From positions 2,637,001-2,701,000 of the forward strand of contig NZ_LT222319.1 of assembly GCF_900074915.1 (NCBI RefSeq): a stretch of DNA of 64,000 nt, written 5' to 3'. Source of the stretch: Pseudomonas cerasi (GTDB lineage Bacteria > Pseudomonadota > Gammaproteobacteria > Pseudomonadales > Pseudomonadaceae). The notes beneath the pieces are model-generated. The model saw only the letters and a list, made by a program, of their open reading frames with translations. It was not told where the DNA came from and ran no database searches. Positions 55,065-64,000 of this stretch are shown here, piece after piece; positions within the stretch are counted from its first letter, which is position 1, and each line of letters opens with the position of its first letter. The position numbers and the translations under genes are program-made.

Positions 55065-55107
55065 GTGACGCGGAGCGTCACGACAGGCATTCCCACGCTG
55101 GAGCGTG
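55065..55107. repeat. REP-like extragenic palindromic element
   Basis: Two short hairpins in tandem: GTGACGC-GGA-GCGTCAC (55065-55081) and CACGCT-GG-AGCGTG (55094-55107), flanked by ...AGGAACGATC. I recognise this wording as the type of repeat scattered between genes in P. syringae genomes. It lies between two convergent genes. Confidence 0.7.
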
Positions 55108-55156
55108 AGGAACGATCGTCCTGTAACTATCGTACCCATGCTCCGCACAGGACCGG

Positions 55157-55840
55157 TCACAACTCCAGCTTGTAGCCCACCCCGTACAGCGACTGGATCG
55201 GGTCCTGACCCGGGCAGGCCTGCTCCAGTTTGCGGCGCAGGTTGCGGATGTGGCTGTCCACGGTGCGGTCGGTCACTACGCGGTGATCCGAGTAGAGCCT
55301 GTCCAGCAAGTGGTCACGGGAGAAGACCCGGCCCGGTGAGCGGGCGAAGGTCGCCAGCAGACGCAGTTCCACCGGGGTCAGGTCCAGGGTGATACCGTTG
55401 AACGAGGCTTGGTAATGCGCTTCGTCCACCTGCAAACCCTTGGGCGTGTGCGGCTCGCTGGAAGCGCTCCGACGCAGGATGGCTTTGACGCGAGCGACCA
55501 TCTCACGGGGGCTGAACGGTTTGCAGATGTAGTCGTCGGCACCGAGGTCCAGGCCGAGCAATCGGTCGATTTCCTCGACGCGTGCGGTGATCATCACAAT
55601 GGGCACGTCGCTGAAGCTGCGCAGCTCCTTGCAGATGTCCATGCCATCGCGGCCAGGCAGCATGATGTCGAGCAGGATCAGTTGTGGCGCGTTCGCTCTG
55701 ACAGCGGGCACAACGTCCAGCCCGTTACTCAGGCAGTGGGTCGAATACCCGGCCGCGATCAGATAGTCGCGCATCAGCGACGCCAGCTTGGGCTCGTCTT
55801 CGACAATGAGAATCGGTGTTTCAACGCTTGTAGCGGTCAT
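55157..55840 (-). CDS. baeR: response regulator BaeR-like
   Basis: A 227-residue OmpR/PhoB-type regulator. The receiver has [34 protein letters not shown] (phosphorylated Asp) and [20 protein letters not shown]. The winged helix has [40 protein letters not shown] and [11 protein letters not shown]. This follows E. coli BaeR closely along its length. Start ATG 55840 overlaps the kinase stop as ATGA. BaeR responds to envelope stress and controls RND pumps; an RND operon is divergent here. Confidence 0.85.
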   Translation of the reverse strand: MTATSVETPILIVEDEPKLASLMRDYLIAAGYSTHCLSNGLDVVPAVRANAPQLILLDIMLPGRDGMDICKELRSFSDVPIVMITARVEEIDRLLGLDLGADDYICKPFSPREMVARVKAILRRSASSEPHTPKGLQVDEAHYQASFNGITLDLTPVELRLLATFARSPGRVFSRDHLLDRLYSDHRVVTDRTVDSHIRNLRRKLEQACPGQDPIQSLYGVGYKLEL

Positions 55841-57228
55841 GGGCGCAAGTGTCCGGGCAGGCACAGGGTCAGCCAGAGGCCGCCTGTGGGCGAATGGTCG
55901 GCGCTCAGGCTGCCGCCGTGGGCGAGGGCGATGCTGTGACAGATCGCCAACCCCAGACCCGCACCGCCGCTGGCGCGGTTACGTGAAGTTTCACCGCGAT
56001 AGAAACGTTCGAACAGTCTGGGCAGTTGCTGCGGGTCGACGCCGGGGCCGGAATCCATCACATCGACGCGCACCTCATCACCCAGCAGGGCAGCACGCAC
56101 GTGCACTGTGCCACCGGCATCGGTGTAGCGCACCGAGTTTTCCAGAAGGTTGCTGATCAATTGCTGCAGGCGTCCCGGGTCTGCGTGCACCGGTAGAGCT
56201 CCGCCAGCAAGCTCCAGCTGCAAATGTAACTGACGGGCTGCGCAACGCTCTTCGAACATGTCAGTGATATTCGTCAGCAGCGCCGCCAGATCACAGTCGA
56301 CCTTGCGGTAGGTCAGGGCGCCCACATCCGCCAGGGACAGCTCATACAGATCATCCACCAGCTTGCTGAGCATGCCGACTTCGCCCTGTAAAGACTTCAT
56401 CGACGCCTGATCCAGTGTGCGCACGCCATCCTCGATGGCTTCCAGTTCGCCACGCAGGACCGACAGCGGGGTGCGCAGCTCATGGGACACGTCGGCCATG
56501 AATTCGCGGCGCATCTTCTCATTGCGCTCCAGGGTGTACGCCAGCTGGTTGAAGTCGCGCGCCAGTTGACCGACCTCGTCGTTCGAGGAAACCGCCACGC
56601 GGCTGGCGTATTCACCTGCGGCAAGGCGATGGGTTGCCGCGGCCACACGTTTGACCGGATCGAGCAGGGTGCGCGCGATCCACCAGGCAATCAGCACCGC
56701 CAGCAGCAGCGACAGCACGCCCATCGCCAGGCTGGCACGCAACTGGTACTGCTGAAAGCGCTCGCCACCGGCTTCGCTGACACTTTGAAAGGGCGTGACC
56801 GCCATCCAGCCAACGACTTTGCCGTCGACTTCCACCGGGCGCATGAACTCATCATCATGGACCCCTGGAAAGCCCATCACCAGGTTCTTTTGCGCATCCA
56901 GCAGCGCGATCCGGAACACCGCGCCGGTCAGGTCGGAGGTAGGCGGCGTCGCCAGCCCGGGGATGGCGAAATCCTGCGCCGGCTCCGGGCGCATCACTTC
57001 GAACCAGCGATCTTTGTTGTCACGCATGAATTCCCAACTGCCTTCGCGCGCATAGGCAGCGGCCAGCCGTGGCAGGACCGGCGACATGCGCTGCATGGCC
57101 TGTTCGTTGAGGTAACCCAGAAAGCCGCGGGCAAAGCTCCAGTTCGCGGTCAGGCCCATGATCAGGATGACTGACAGCACGCTGGCCAATACCGCGACAA
57201 AGAGTTTGGTGGAGATGCTCGATTTCAT
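55837..57228 (-). CDS. baeS: sensor histidine kinase BaeS-like
   Basis: A 463-residue membrane kinase. First membrane helix [20 protein letters not shown], a periplasmic sensor of about 130 residues, second helix [24 protein letters not shown] ([20 protein letters not shown]), His box [21 protein letters not shown] box [16 protein letters not shown], and G boxes VMDSGPGVD and [16 protein letters not shown] 57228 begins the family N-terminus [16 protein letters not shown]. Partner of the BaeR-like regulator. Confidence 0.87.
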   Translation of the reverse strand: MKSSISTKLFVAVLASVLSVILIMGLTANWSFARGFLGYLNEQAMQRMSPVLPRLAAAYAREGSWEFMRDNKDRWFEVMRPEPAQDFAIPGLATPPTSDLTGAVFRIALLDAQKNLVMGFPGVHDDEFMRPVEVDGKVVGWMAVTPFQSVSEAGGERFQQYQLRASLAMGVLSLLLAVLIAWWIARTLLDPVKRVAAATHRLAAGEYASRVAVSSNDEVGQLARDFNQLAYTLERNEKMRREFMADVSHELRTPLSVLRGELEAIEDGVRTLDQASMKSLQGEVGMLSKLVDDLYELSLADVGALTYRKVDCDLAALLTNITDMFEERCAARQLHLQLELAGGALPVHADPGRLQQLISNLLENSVRYTDAGGTVHVRAALLGDEVRVDVMDSGPGVDPQQLPRLFERFYRGETSRNRASGGAGLGLAICHSIALAHGGSLSADHSPTGGLWLTLCLPGHLRP

Positions 57229-57372
57229 GAAGGCTCGGGGTTTCCCTGAAGACGGCGTCCATTTAGGCCTTCGCGACGGCAAGTTTCAAGTCAACGCGGC
57301 AATCTTCAATTTTCCTGCACATTTGCCTCGCACTCTGACGTCAGGCTTTCGCCACAACGTCCTGAGGCAATC

Positions 57373-58575
57373 ATGTCGAGCAAGATTTTCGCCAAATACC
57401 TGATGACTTTGACCTTTGTCATCTACGCAACCCTTATCGGTCTTCTGAGCGGTTGTTCAGACGGCAATTCGCCGCCTGCTGCGGAGAAACCGAGCGTGTC
57501 GGTGGTCACCGTCAAACCGCGCAGCCAATCGCTGACCACCGAGCTGGCGGGGCGCACCAAAGCGTACATGGTTGCCGAGATACGGCCTCAGGTCAGTGGC
57601 ATCGTGCAGCAGCGACTGTTCGTCGAAGGCGCCGAAATCAAGGCTGGTCAGCCGTTGTACCAACTCGACAGCGCGACCTATCAGGCGGCTTTGGCAGAGT
57701 CGCAGGCCACGCTCGCCAAGTCCCGGGCCACGCTCAAGTCCGCACAGGCCACCGCCAAACGCGATGTGCAACTGGCCAAGATCGATGCCATCAGCCAGCA
57801 GGATAAAGAAGACGCCGAGGCCAGCCTGCTGACTGCCGCCGCCGAGGTGAAAGTGGCGGAGGCCGATGTGCAGACCGCACGCATCAATCTGGCCTACACA
57901 CGGATTACCGCACCTATCAGCGGCCGCATCGAGACCTCGACCGTGACCCCCGGTGCATTGGTGGTGGCCCAGCAGGACACTGCGCTGACCACAGTTCAGC
58001 AACTGGACCCGATTTACGTCGACGTTACCCAGTCCACCACCGAGTTGCTGCGTCTCAAGCGCGACCTGGCCAGCGGCAAGCTGCAAACCAACAGCGACGG
58101 GGAAGCCCGAATCACCCTCAAGCTGGATGACGGCAGCACCTACAACCAGGAAGGCCGCCTGCAATTCAGCGGCGTAAGCGTCAATGAAGGCACCGGCACG
58201 GTGACGCTGCGTGCCAGCTTTGCCAATCCGGAGCGGCTGTTGCTGCCCGGCATGTACGTGGTGGCGGTGCTGGAGCAGGCGCAGGATCAGAATGCGATCC
58301 TGATTCCGCAGAAGGCCGTCACCCGCAGTGCCAGTGGCCAGACCACGGTGTTGCTGGTGGTTGACGGCAAGATCGAGCAGCGGGTGATCAGCGTCGACCG
58401 CACGGTGGGCAACCAGTGGTGGGTGAGCAGCGGGCTCAAGGCCAATGATCAGGTCGTGGTCGAAGGCGGACAGAAAACCCCGGTAGGCACCGAGGTTACC
58501 GTGCAGAGCGCTGACAACGCCGATTCGCCAGCGTCTGGTACTGCGGCCACTACCGCTGCCGTGAAGGAGGGCTGA
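57373..58575 (+). CDS. RND efflux periplasmic adaptor lipoprotein
   Basis: A 400-residue membrane fusion protein of the MexA/AcrA family. The signal ends in a lipobox, LLSGC, at about residue 32. The barrel-sandwich and hairpin are seen in [20 protein letters not shown] and LPLYQL-type lipoyl halves ([20 protein letters not shown]), then [20 protein letters not shown] and ATVQ-like [16 protein letters not shown]. It bridges the pump and the outer-membrane channel. First gene of a three-gene operon divergent from baeSR; the 144-base gap probably carries the BaeR site, which I cannot place. Confidence 0.9.
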   Translation: MSSKIFAKYLMTLTFVIYATLIGLLSGCSDGNSPPAAEKPSVSVVTVKPRSQSLTTELAGRTKAYMVAEIRPQVSGIVQQRLFVEGAEIKAGQPLYQLDSATYQAALAESQATLAKSRATLKSAQATAKRDVQLAKIDAISQQDKEDAEASLLTAAAEVKVAEADVQTARINLAYTRITAPISGRIETSTVTPGALVVAQQDTALTTVQQLDPIYVDVTQSTTELLRLKRDLASGKLQTNSDGEARITLKLDDGSTYNQEGRLQFSGVSVNEGTGTVTLRASFANPERLLLPGMYVVAVLEQAQDQNAILIPQKAVTRSASGQTTVLLVVDGKIEQRVISVDRTVGNQWWVSSGLKANDQVVVEGGQKTPVGTEVTVQSADNADSPASGTAATTAAVKEG

Positions 58576-58577
58576 AT

Positions 58578-61500
58578 ATGGCTCGTTTCTTCATTGATCG
58601 GCCCATCTTCGCCTGGGTCATTGCCATCTGCATCATGTTTGCAGGTGGGCTGTCCATCAGCCAGCTGCCACTTGAGCAATACCCCAATATCGCGCCGCCG
58701 ACGGTAAAGATCTCCGCCACTTACACTGGCGCATCGGCCAAGACCGTCGAAGACTCTGTCACACAGGTCATCGAGCAGCAGATGAAGGGGCTGGACCGGC
58801 TGACTTATATGTCCGCCTCCAGCAGCTCTGCGGGCAGTGCGAGCATCAGCCTGACCTTCGCCGCCGGCACCGACCCTGATGTGGCGCAGATGCAGGTGCA
58901 GAACAAGCTGCAGCAGGCTGAATCGCGCCTGCCGCAAAGCGTGCAGAGCGAAGGCTTGACGGTGACCAAGGGCAGTTCCGACTTCCTTATGCTGGTCGCC
59001 CTGGCCTCCGATAACGAAAGCGTCACCGGCACGCAGATCGGTGATTACATTTCCAGCACGCTGCTCGATCAACTAAGCCGTGTGGATGGCGTCGGCGACG
59101 TTCAGACCCTGGGGTCGGGGTACGCGATGCGGATCTGGCTGGACCCGGCGAAGATGGAAAAGTACTCACTGATGCCCTCCGACATCAGCTCGGCCCTGGA
59201 GGCGCAGAACACGGAGGTCTCGGCAGGCCAGTTGGGGGCCTTGCCGGCGGTGGAAGGTCAGCAACTGAATGCGACCATCAGTGCCCGTAGCAAGCTGCAG
59301 ACGCCCGAGCAGTTCGAGAACGTGGTCGTCAAATCTTCCAGTGACGGCGCTGTTGTGCTCTTGCGCGATGTGGCGCGAGTGGAGTTGGGCAGCGAGAGCT
59401 ATGACATCAACTCAGCGCTCAATGGCAGGCCTGCGGCGGCGATGGGTATTCAGCTGGCGTCAGGCGCAAACGCGCTGAGCGTTGGTGAAGCGATCAAGGC
59501 CAAACTCAAGGAACTCGAACCGTTCTACCCCGCGCAAATGCAACTGAAAACAGTCATTGCCTATGACACCACGCCATTCGTGAGCCTGTCGATCAAGGAG
59601 GTGGTGAAGTCGCTGGGTGAGGCGATCGCGCTGGTGGTGCTGATCATGTTTCTGTTCATGCAGAACCTGCGTGCCACGCTGATTCCGGCGATTACCGTGC
59701 CGGTGGTGCTGCTGGGCACGTTCGGCGTGCTGGCGCTGTTCGGCTATTCGATCAACACGCTGACCATGTTCGCGATGGTCCTGGCCATCGGCCTGCTGGT
59801 AGACGATGCCATTGTGGTGGTGGAAAACGTCGAGCGGGTGATGGGCGAAGAACACCTGAGCCCGCTGGAGGCGACCCGCAAATCAATGGATGAAATTACC
59901 AGCGCGCTGATCGGTATTGCGCTGGTGCTGAGCGCCGTGTTCATTCCGATGGCCTTTTTCAGCGGTTCCACCGGGATTATCTACCGGCAGTTTTCGGTGA
60001 CCATCGTTTCGGCCATGCTGCTCTCGGTACTGGTTGCAATGACCCTGACGCCAGCGTTGTGCGCAACGATGCTCAAAGCCTCGGATGCGCAACTGCACGC
60101 ACAGCGCGGTGGCTTTTTCGGCTGGTTCAACCGCACGTTCGACCGCAGCGCCGATCGCTATCAGCGAGGCGTGGGCGGAGTCATCGAACATCGTGGACGG
60201 GGCCTGCTGGTGTATGCGCTGGTGCTGGTGGTCATGGCGGTGGGTTACGTCAGTCTGCCCACCTCGTTCCTGCCGGATGAAGACCAGGGCGCGCTGATGG
60301 CGCAGATCCAGCTGCCGGTGGGTGCTACCGACAGCCGTACACAGGCGGTGATGCGGCAGTTCGAGGCTTACATGCTCAAACAGCCGGAGGTCGAGGCGTT
60401 GATCAGTATTTCCGGGCTGGGGATGGGCGGTAACAGTCAGAACACCGCCAGGGCGTTTATCAAGCTCAAGGACTGGAGCGAGCGTTCCGGCAAGGAGCAG
60501 GGTGCGGCGCAGGTGGCACAGCGCGCGACGCTGGCCCTGGCGAGCATCGGTGACGCCAGCGTGTTTGTCATGCAGCCGCCTGCGGTACGTGGCCTGGGGC
60601 AGAGTTCGGGGTTCGATGTGCAACTCAAGGACCTCGGCGGAGTGGGGCATGAGGCACTGGTGGCGGCACGCGAGCAGTTTATCGAGCTGGCGAGAAAGGA
60701 CTCGAGCATGCTGGGCGTGCGCAGCAACGGCCTGGACGACACTCCGCAGCTGAAAGTGACCATCGACGATCGCAAGGCCGGAGCGCTGAGCCTGTCCACC
60801 AGCGACATCAACTCGACCCTGTCCACTGCGCTGGGCGGCAGCTACATCAATGACTTCCTCAATCAGGGGCGAGTGAAGAAAGTCTACGTGCAGGGCGAGG
60901 CTGCTTCGCGTATGCAATCAGCCGATCTGGACCATTGGTTCGTGCGCAACAGCAATGACGAAATGGTCCCGTTCTCGTCGTTCGCCAGCAGCAGCTGGAG
61001 CTATGGTTCGCCGTTGCTGGAGCGTTACAACGGCAGCTCGTCACTTGAAGTGGTGGGCGATCCTGCGCCAGGTGTCAGCTCGGGTACCGCGATGGATGCG
61101 GTTGAGGCCATCATCAAGCAACTTCCCGAAGGCATCGGGTACGAGTGGACCGGGCAGTCCTATCAACTACGCCTGTCCGGCTCCCAGGCGCCGATGCTCT
61201 ATGCCATTTCAGTGCTGTTCGTGTTTCTCTGCCTGGCAGCCCTGTACGAGAGCTGGTCGGTGCCGTTCTCGGTCATGCTCGTGGTGCCGCTGGGTGTGGT
61301 CGGCGCGGTACTGGCGACACGGATCAGTGGCTTGAGCAATGACGTGTACTTTCAGGTGGGCTTGCTGACCACCGTGGGCCTGGCGGCGAAAAACGCGATT
61401 CTGATCGTCGAGTTCGCCAAACATCTTCAGGAACAGGGCAAAAGCCTGCATGAAGCGACCCTTCTTGCCGCCCGGCAACGACTGCGTCCGATTCTGATGA

Positions 61501-61724
61501 CTTCGCTGGCGTTCATGTTCGGTGTGCTGCCGCTGGCCCTCAGCAGCGGTGCAGGCTCTGCCGGGCGTAACGCGATCGGCACGGGCGTACTGGGTGGCAT
61601 GTTCAGCGCCACCGTGCTGGGGATTTTTCTGGTGCCGCTGTTCTTCGTGGAAGTGCGTCGCCGCTTCAGTCGTTCGTCAGGCACTGCTTCGGCGGCTCAA
61701 CCCACATCTACAGGTGAAGCATGA
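58578..61724 (+). CDS. RND multidrug efflux pump, HAE1 family
   Basis: A 1048-residue inner-membrane proton antiporter of the AcrB/MexB type. [20 protein letters not shown] at the start; [20 protein letters not shown] after TM7; [20 protein letters not shown] in TM4, with the two adjacent Asp needed for proton relay; [20 protein letters not shown] (TM10 Lys present). Full length and intact. Related to MexB and MexF; exports drugs and plant antimicrobials by family analogy. Two bases after the adaptor gene and overlapping the channel gene by four. Confidence 0.93.
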   Translation: MARFFIDRPIFAWVIAICIMFAGGLSISQLPLEQYPNIAPPTVKISATYTGASAKTVEDSVTQVIEQQMKGLDRLTYMSASSSSAGSASISLTFAAGTDPDVAQMQVQNKLQQAESRLPQSVQSEGLTVTKGSSDFLMLVALASDNESVTGTQIGDYISSTLLDQLSRVDGVGDVQTLGSGYAMRIWLDPAKMEKYSLMPSDISSALEAQNTEVSAGQLGALPAVEGQQLNATISARSKLQTPEQFENVVVKSSSDGAVVLLRDVARVELGSESYDINSALNGRPAAAMGIQLASGANALSVGEAIKAKLKELEPFYPAQMQLKTVIAYDTTPFVSLSIKEVVKSLGEAIALVVLIMFLFMQNLRATLIPAITVPVVLLGTFGVLALFGYSINTLTMFAMVLAIGLLVDDAIVVVENVERVMGEEHLSPLEATRKSMDEITSALIGIALVLSAVFIPMAFFSGSTGIIYRQFSVTIVSAMLLSVLVAMTLTPALCATMLKASDAQLHAQRGGFFGWFNRTFDRSADRYQRGVGGVIEHRGRGLLVYALVLVVMAVGYVSLPTSFLPDEDQGALMAQIQLPVGATDSRTQAVMRQFEAYMLKQPEVEALISISGLGMGGNSQNTARAFIKLKDWSERSGKEQGAAQVAQRATLALASIGDASVFVMQPPAVRGLGQSSGFDVQLKDLGGVGHEALVAAREQFIELARKDSSMLGVRSNGLDDTPQLKVTIDDRKAGALSLSTSDINSTLSTALGGSYINDFLNQGRVKKVYVQGEAASRMQSADLDHWFVRNSNDEMVPFSSFASSSWSYGSPLLERYNGSSSLEVVGDPAPGVSSGTAMDAVEAIIKQLPEGIGYEWTGQSYQLRLSGSQAPMLYAISVLFVFLCLAALYESWSVPFSVMLVVPLGVVGAVLATRISGLSNDVYFQVGLLTTVGLAAKNAILIVEFAKHLQEQGKSLHEATLLAARQRLRPILMTSLAFMFGVLPLALSSGAGSAGRNAIGTGVLGGMFSATVLGIFLVPLFFVEVRRRFSRSSGTASAAQPTSTGEA

Positions 61725-63130
61725 TGCGTCTTTTCTGGCCTTCGCTGGCTGTCACGGCGCTGCTTGCGGGCTGCGTCAACCTGGCCCCGGATTACCAGCG
61801 CCCTGAAGCGCCGGTTTCAAGCCAATGGCTGCCAGCGACGGCTGCCCAACCGGCTGCGTCGGGCAGCGTGCCCACGGATATCGAATGGCAGAATTTTTTC
61901 ATCGATAACCGCCTGGTGCGCCTGCAGAACCTGGCGCTGGTGAATAACCGCGACCTGCGCCTGGCCAGCCTCAACGTCGAGAAAGCGCAGGCGCAATATC
62001 GCATCGAACGGGCGGCGAGCCTGCCGACGATTGATGCCAGTGGCAGCGGCACGCATACGCGCACGCCGTCATCGACCTCGATGACCGGAAAGTCGTCGAT
62101 CAGCCATGAGTACAGCGCGCAGCTGGGCTTGAGCAGCTATGAACTGGATGTGTTCGGGCGTATCCAGAACCTTCAGGACGAAGCGCTCGAGGATTACCTG
62201 GCCTTGACCGAAACCCGGCGCAGCATGCAAATCAGCCTGATCGCCGAAGTGGCGACCGGCTGGCTGACCCTGGCCGCCGACAACCAGCTTCTGAAACTTG
62301 CCGAAGATACGCTGGCCAGCCAGCAGAAAAGCTACGACCTGACCAAAAACAGTCATGCGCTGGGCGGTTCTTCGGGGCTGGAAGTGGCCCAGGCGCAGAC
62401 AACGGTCGAATCGGCGAGGGGCGATGTGGCGCAATATAAAAGCCAGATTCTTCAGGACCGCAACGCCTTGCGCCTGCTGGTCGGCAGCGACCTGCCGGAG
62501 GAGCTGCTGCCCAACGCCGACATGCAGTCGGTGGCGCAATTGGTGCAGGTGCCGGATGGCCTGCCTTCCAGCCTCCTGCAGCGTCGCCCGGACGTGCTAA
62601 GTGCCGAACACACACTCAAAGCCGCGAACATTGATATCGGTGCCGCGCGTGCGGCGTTCTTCCCCAGTATCACCCTGACTGCCAGTGCAGGCTCTTCCAG
62701 CACCAGCCTGTCAGGTCTGTTCAAGTCCGGAACCGGCGCGTGGAGCTTTGCGCCAAGTATCAGCGTGCCGATTTTCGACGGCGGCGCCAATCGGGCCACG
62801 CTTGACTCGGCCAAGGTCGAGAACCAGATCCAGATTCAGACCTATCAGCAGACGATCCAGACCGCATTCAAGGAAGTGGCCGATGCCTTGGCGGTGCGCA
62901 GCACGCTGGATGAGCGGCTTGCCGCGCAGCAGGCCTACACCGATGCCAGCCGCAGAAGCTACGAACTGGCCGACGCCCTATACCGCGGCGGATCGCAGAG
63001 TTATCTGGAGGCACTCGAGTCGCAACGCTCGCTGTACAGTGCCGAGCAGGACCTGATTTCCCTGCGCCTGACAGAGCAGAGCAACCGCGTCACGCTCTAC
63101 AAGGTCATGGGCGGCGGATGGAATCGGTGA
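61721..63130 (+). CDS. outer-membrane efflux lipoprotein, OprM/NodT family
   Basis: A 469-residue TolC-like channel. Signal with lipobox [19 protein letters not shown]; two OEP repeats ([40 protein letters not shown], then [20 protein letters not shown]). [20 protein letters not shown] lies near the end, as in OprM. Completes the tripartite pump. Overlaps the pump gene as ATGA. Confidence 0.92.
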   Translation: MMRLFWPSLAVTALLAGCVNLAPDYQRPEAPVSSQWLPATAAQPAASGSVPTDIEWQNFFIDNRLVRLQNLALVNNRDLRLASLNVEKAQAQYRIERAASLPTIDASGSGTHTRTPSSTSMTGKSSISHEYSAQLGLSSYELDVFGRIQNLQDEALEDYLALTETRRSMQISLIAEVATGWLTLAADNQLLKLAEDTLASQQKSYDLTKNSHALGGSSGLEVAQAQTTVESARGDVAQYKSQILQDRNALRLLVGSDLPEELLPNADMQSVAQLVQVPDGLPSSLLQRRPDVLSAEHTLKAANIDIGAARAAFFPSITLTASAGSSSTSLSGLFKSGTGAWSFAPSISVPIFDGGANRATLDSAKVENQIQIQTYQQTIQTAFKEVADALAVRSTLDERLAAQQAYTDASRRSYELADALYRGGSQSYLEALESQRSLYSAEQDLISLRLTEQSNRVTLYKVMGGGWNR

Positions 63131-63247
63131 TGGTTTTTTCCACTAGCCTTTGAATAATCGCCAGGCTTGAACGTTTTACCCTTGCCCACAGTGCGGCCAT
63201 TTGCAGGTTCGCACTGTGGTTTTGATCCTTCATGAACAGGAGTTCTC

Positions 63248-64000
63248 ATGAAACCCTCCCAGCCGAAGTACGCCCACGCCTTGTTGCTGCTGGTCACTTC
63301 ACTCAGCATTCAGACGCCGGCTCTGGCCCGTATGGCATCCTCGGCGACCGCCGACAACGTGGCCCGGCTTGCAGTGGTCAAACCGATCAGCAGTTGTGCT
63401 GCACTGAGCAGCGTGGAACTCAGTGACATCGGCGGGCAGGGCAGTCGTGTGCTGGCGGCCAGTGAATCGACGCGTGACGGTGTTGCGGTGTGTGCGGTGG
63501 AAGGCCAACTGGCGCCGGAGATCAATTTCAGGCTTGAGCTGCCAACCGGGACTTGGGAGCAGCGCTACCTGCAAGTCGGCTGCGGCGGATTGTGCGGCAA
63601 CGTCAACTCGACCGTGCGTGCCGCTGATGGCTGCACATCCCTGAATGCCGGCGCCTTTGCGGTGGCTTCCACTGACATGGGCCATCAGGCGGCAGACGAG
63701 CATTTTGGTGATGACCCGCAAAAACGCGCCGATTTTGCCCATCGTGGTGTGCACCTCACTGCGCTGGCCTCGAAGAAACTGATCGCCGCGTTCTATGGTC
63801 GCAAAGCAGAATACGCCTACTTCAGTGGATGCTCGGACGGCGGTCGCGAGGCGTTGATCGAAGCACAGCGTTACCCGGACGATTTCGACGGCATCATTGC
63901 CGGAGCCCCGGCGCTCAACTTTCAAGTGCAGAAAACCCTGTATCACGGCTGGATGGCGCGCTCCAACCGAGGGGCAGACGGCAAGCCTATCCTGCTCGCC
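63248..64000 (+). CDS. tannase/feruloyl esterase-family protein (5' part)
   Basis: Runs off the window end. Signal peptide [20 protein letters not shown] then IQTPALA; mature part [46 protein letters not shown] and the nucleophile elbow [13 protein letters not shown] with the paired Cys typical of tannases. Secreted esterase that would release phenolic acids from plant esters, consistent with a plant-associated host. The start ATG 63248 follows AGGAG. Confidence 0.87.
   Translation, partial: MKPSQPKYAHALLLLVTSLSIQTPALARMASSATADNVARLAVVKPISSCAALSSVELSDIGGQGSRVLAASESTRDGVAVCAVEGQLAPEINFRLELPTGTWEQRYLQVGCGGLCGNVNSTVRAADGCTSLNAGAFAVASTDMGHQAADEHFGDDPQKRADFAHRGVHLTALASKKLIAAFYGRKAEYAYFSGCSDGGREALIEAQRYPDDFDGIIAGAPALNFQVQKTLYHGWMARSNRGADGKPILLA

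Overview
The window reads as chromosome of a fluorescent Pseudomonas, most likely of the P. syringae group. Supporting this are the gacA-uvrC-pgsA-tRNA-Gly(GCC) block with a TTG-initiated gacA, a divergent xylR / xylAFGH cluster, a SfnB-type sulfur-scavenging block, a BaeSR-linked RND pump, a VirK-family protein, a tannase-family esterase, a short Pseudomonas-style REP element, and high-GC codon use throughout the core genes. Gene assignments come from protein motifs and context; no database search was run.

Positions 1-11,000 are accessory. After the 3' end of a GlxA-type AraC regulator comes a locus on the minus strand consisting of a DUF5710 protein (5657-6334) and a NERD-domain superfamily 1 helicase (1755-5564). 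The helicase is cut in two by an intact 1193-bp IS5-group element with a CTAA target duplication. A second, decayed IS5-family element of 896 bp sits exactly at the helicase stop codon with a CTAG duplication. Next is a compact minus-strand operon for a His-Xaa-Ser (Hxs) peptide-modification system: hxsD, two radical SAM maturases hxsB and hxsC, the repeat-bearing precursor hxsA, and an unrecognised 137-residue protein. The first four overlap by 1-4 bases.

Positions 11,000-30,000 hold a LysR regulator divergent from a quinone-reductase-like dehydrogenase, a frameshifted PP-loop ATPase gene followed by a MocR regulator, an XPD-like helicase with a fused RecB-type nuclease domain, pgm, two stand-alone parvulins, a PilT/PilU paralogue, a Yej-type oligopeptide ABC transporter, and a class I DAHP synthase. 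The DAHP synthase is preceded by a transcription attenuator: a 46-codon leader ending in a run of Tyr, Trp and Phe codons, then a strong intrinsic terminator. A second aromatic-rich small ORF lies between the attenuator and the gene.

Positions 30,500-43,700 hold a prophage-like pair of divergent HTH regulators, gacA-uvrC-pgsA-tRNA-Gly, a DCC-family protein, a decayed carboxymuconolactone decarboxylase remnant, the xylose uptake and isomerase genes with their AraC activator, a DUF3237 protein and a VirK protein.

Positions 43,800-64,000 hold a chemoreceptor, a four-gene sugar-type ABC transporter, two divergent acyl-CoA-dehydrogenase-like flavoproteins whose shared intergenic region carries two sigma-54 type -24/-12 promoters, an orphan dehydrogenase-tail protein, an NtaA/DmoA-type FMN monooxygenase, a BaeSR two-component system divergent from a complete tripartite RND efflux pump, and the 5' part of a secreted tannase/feruloyl esterase.
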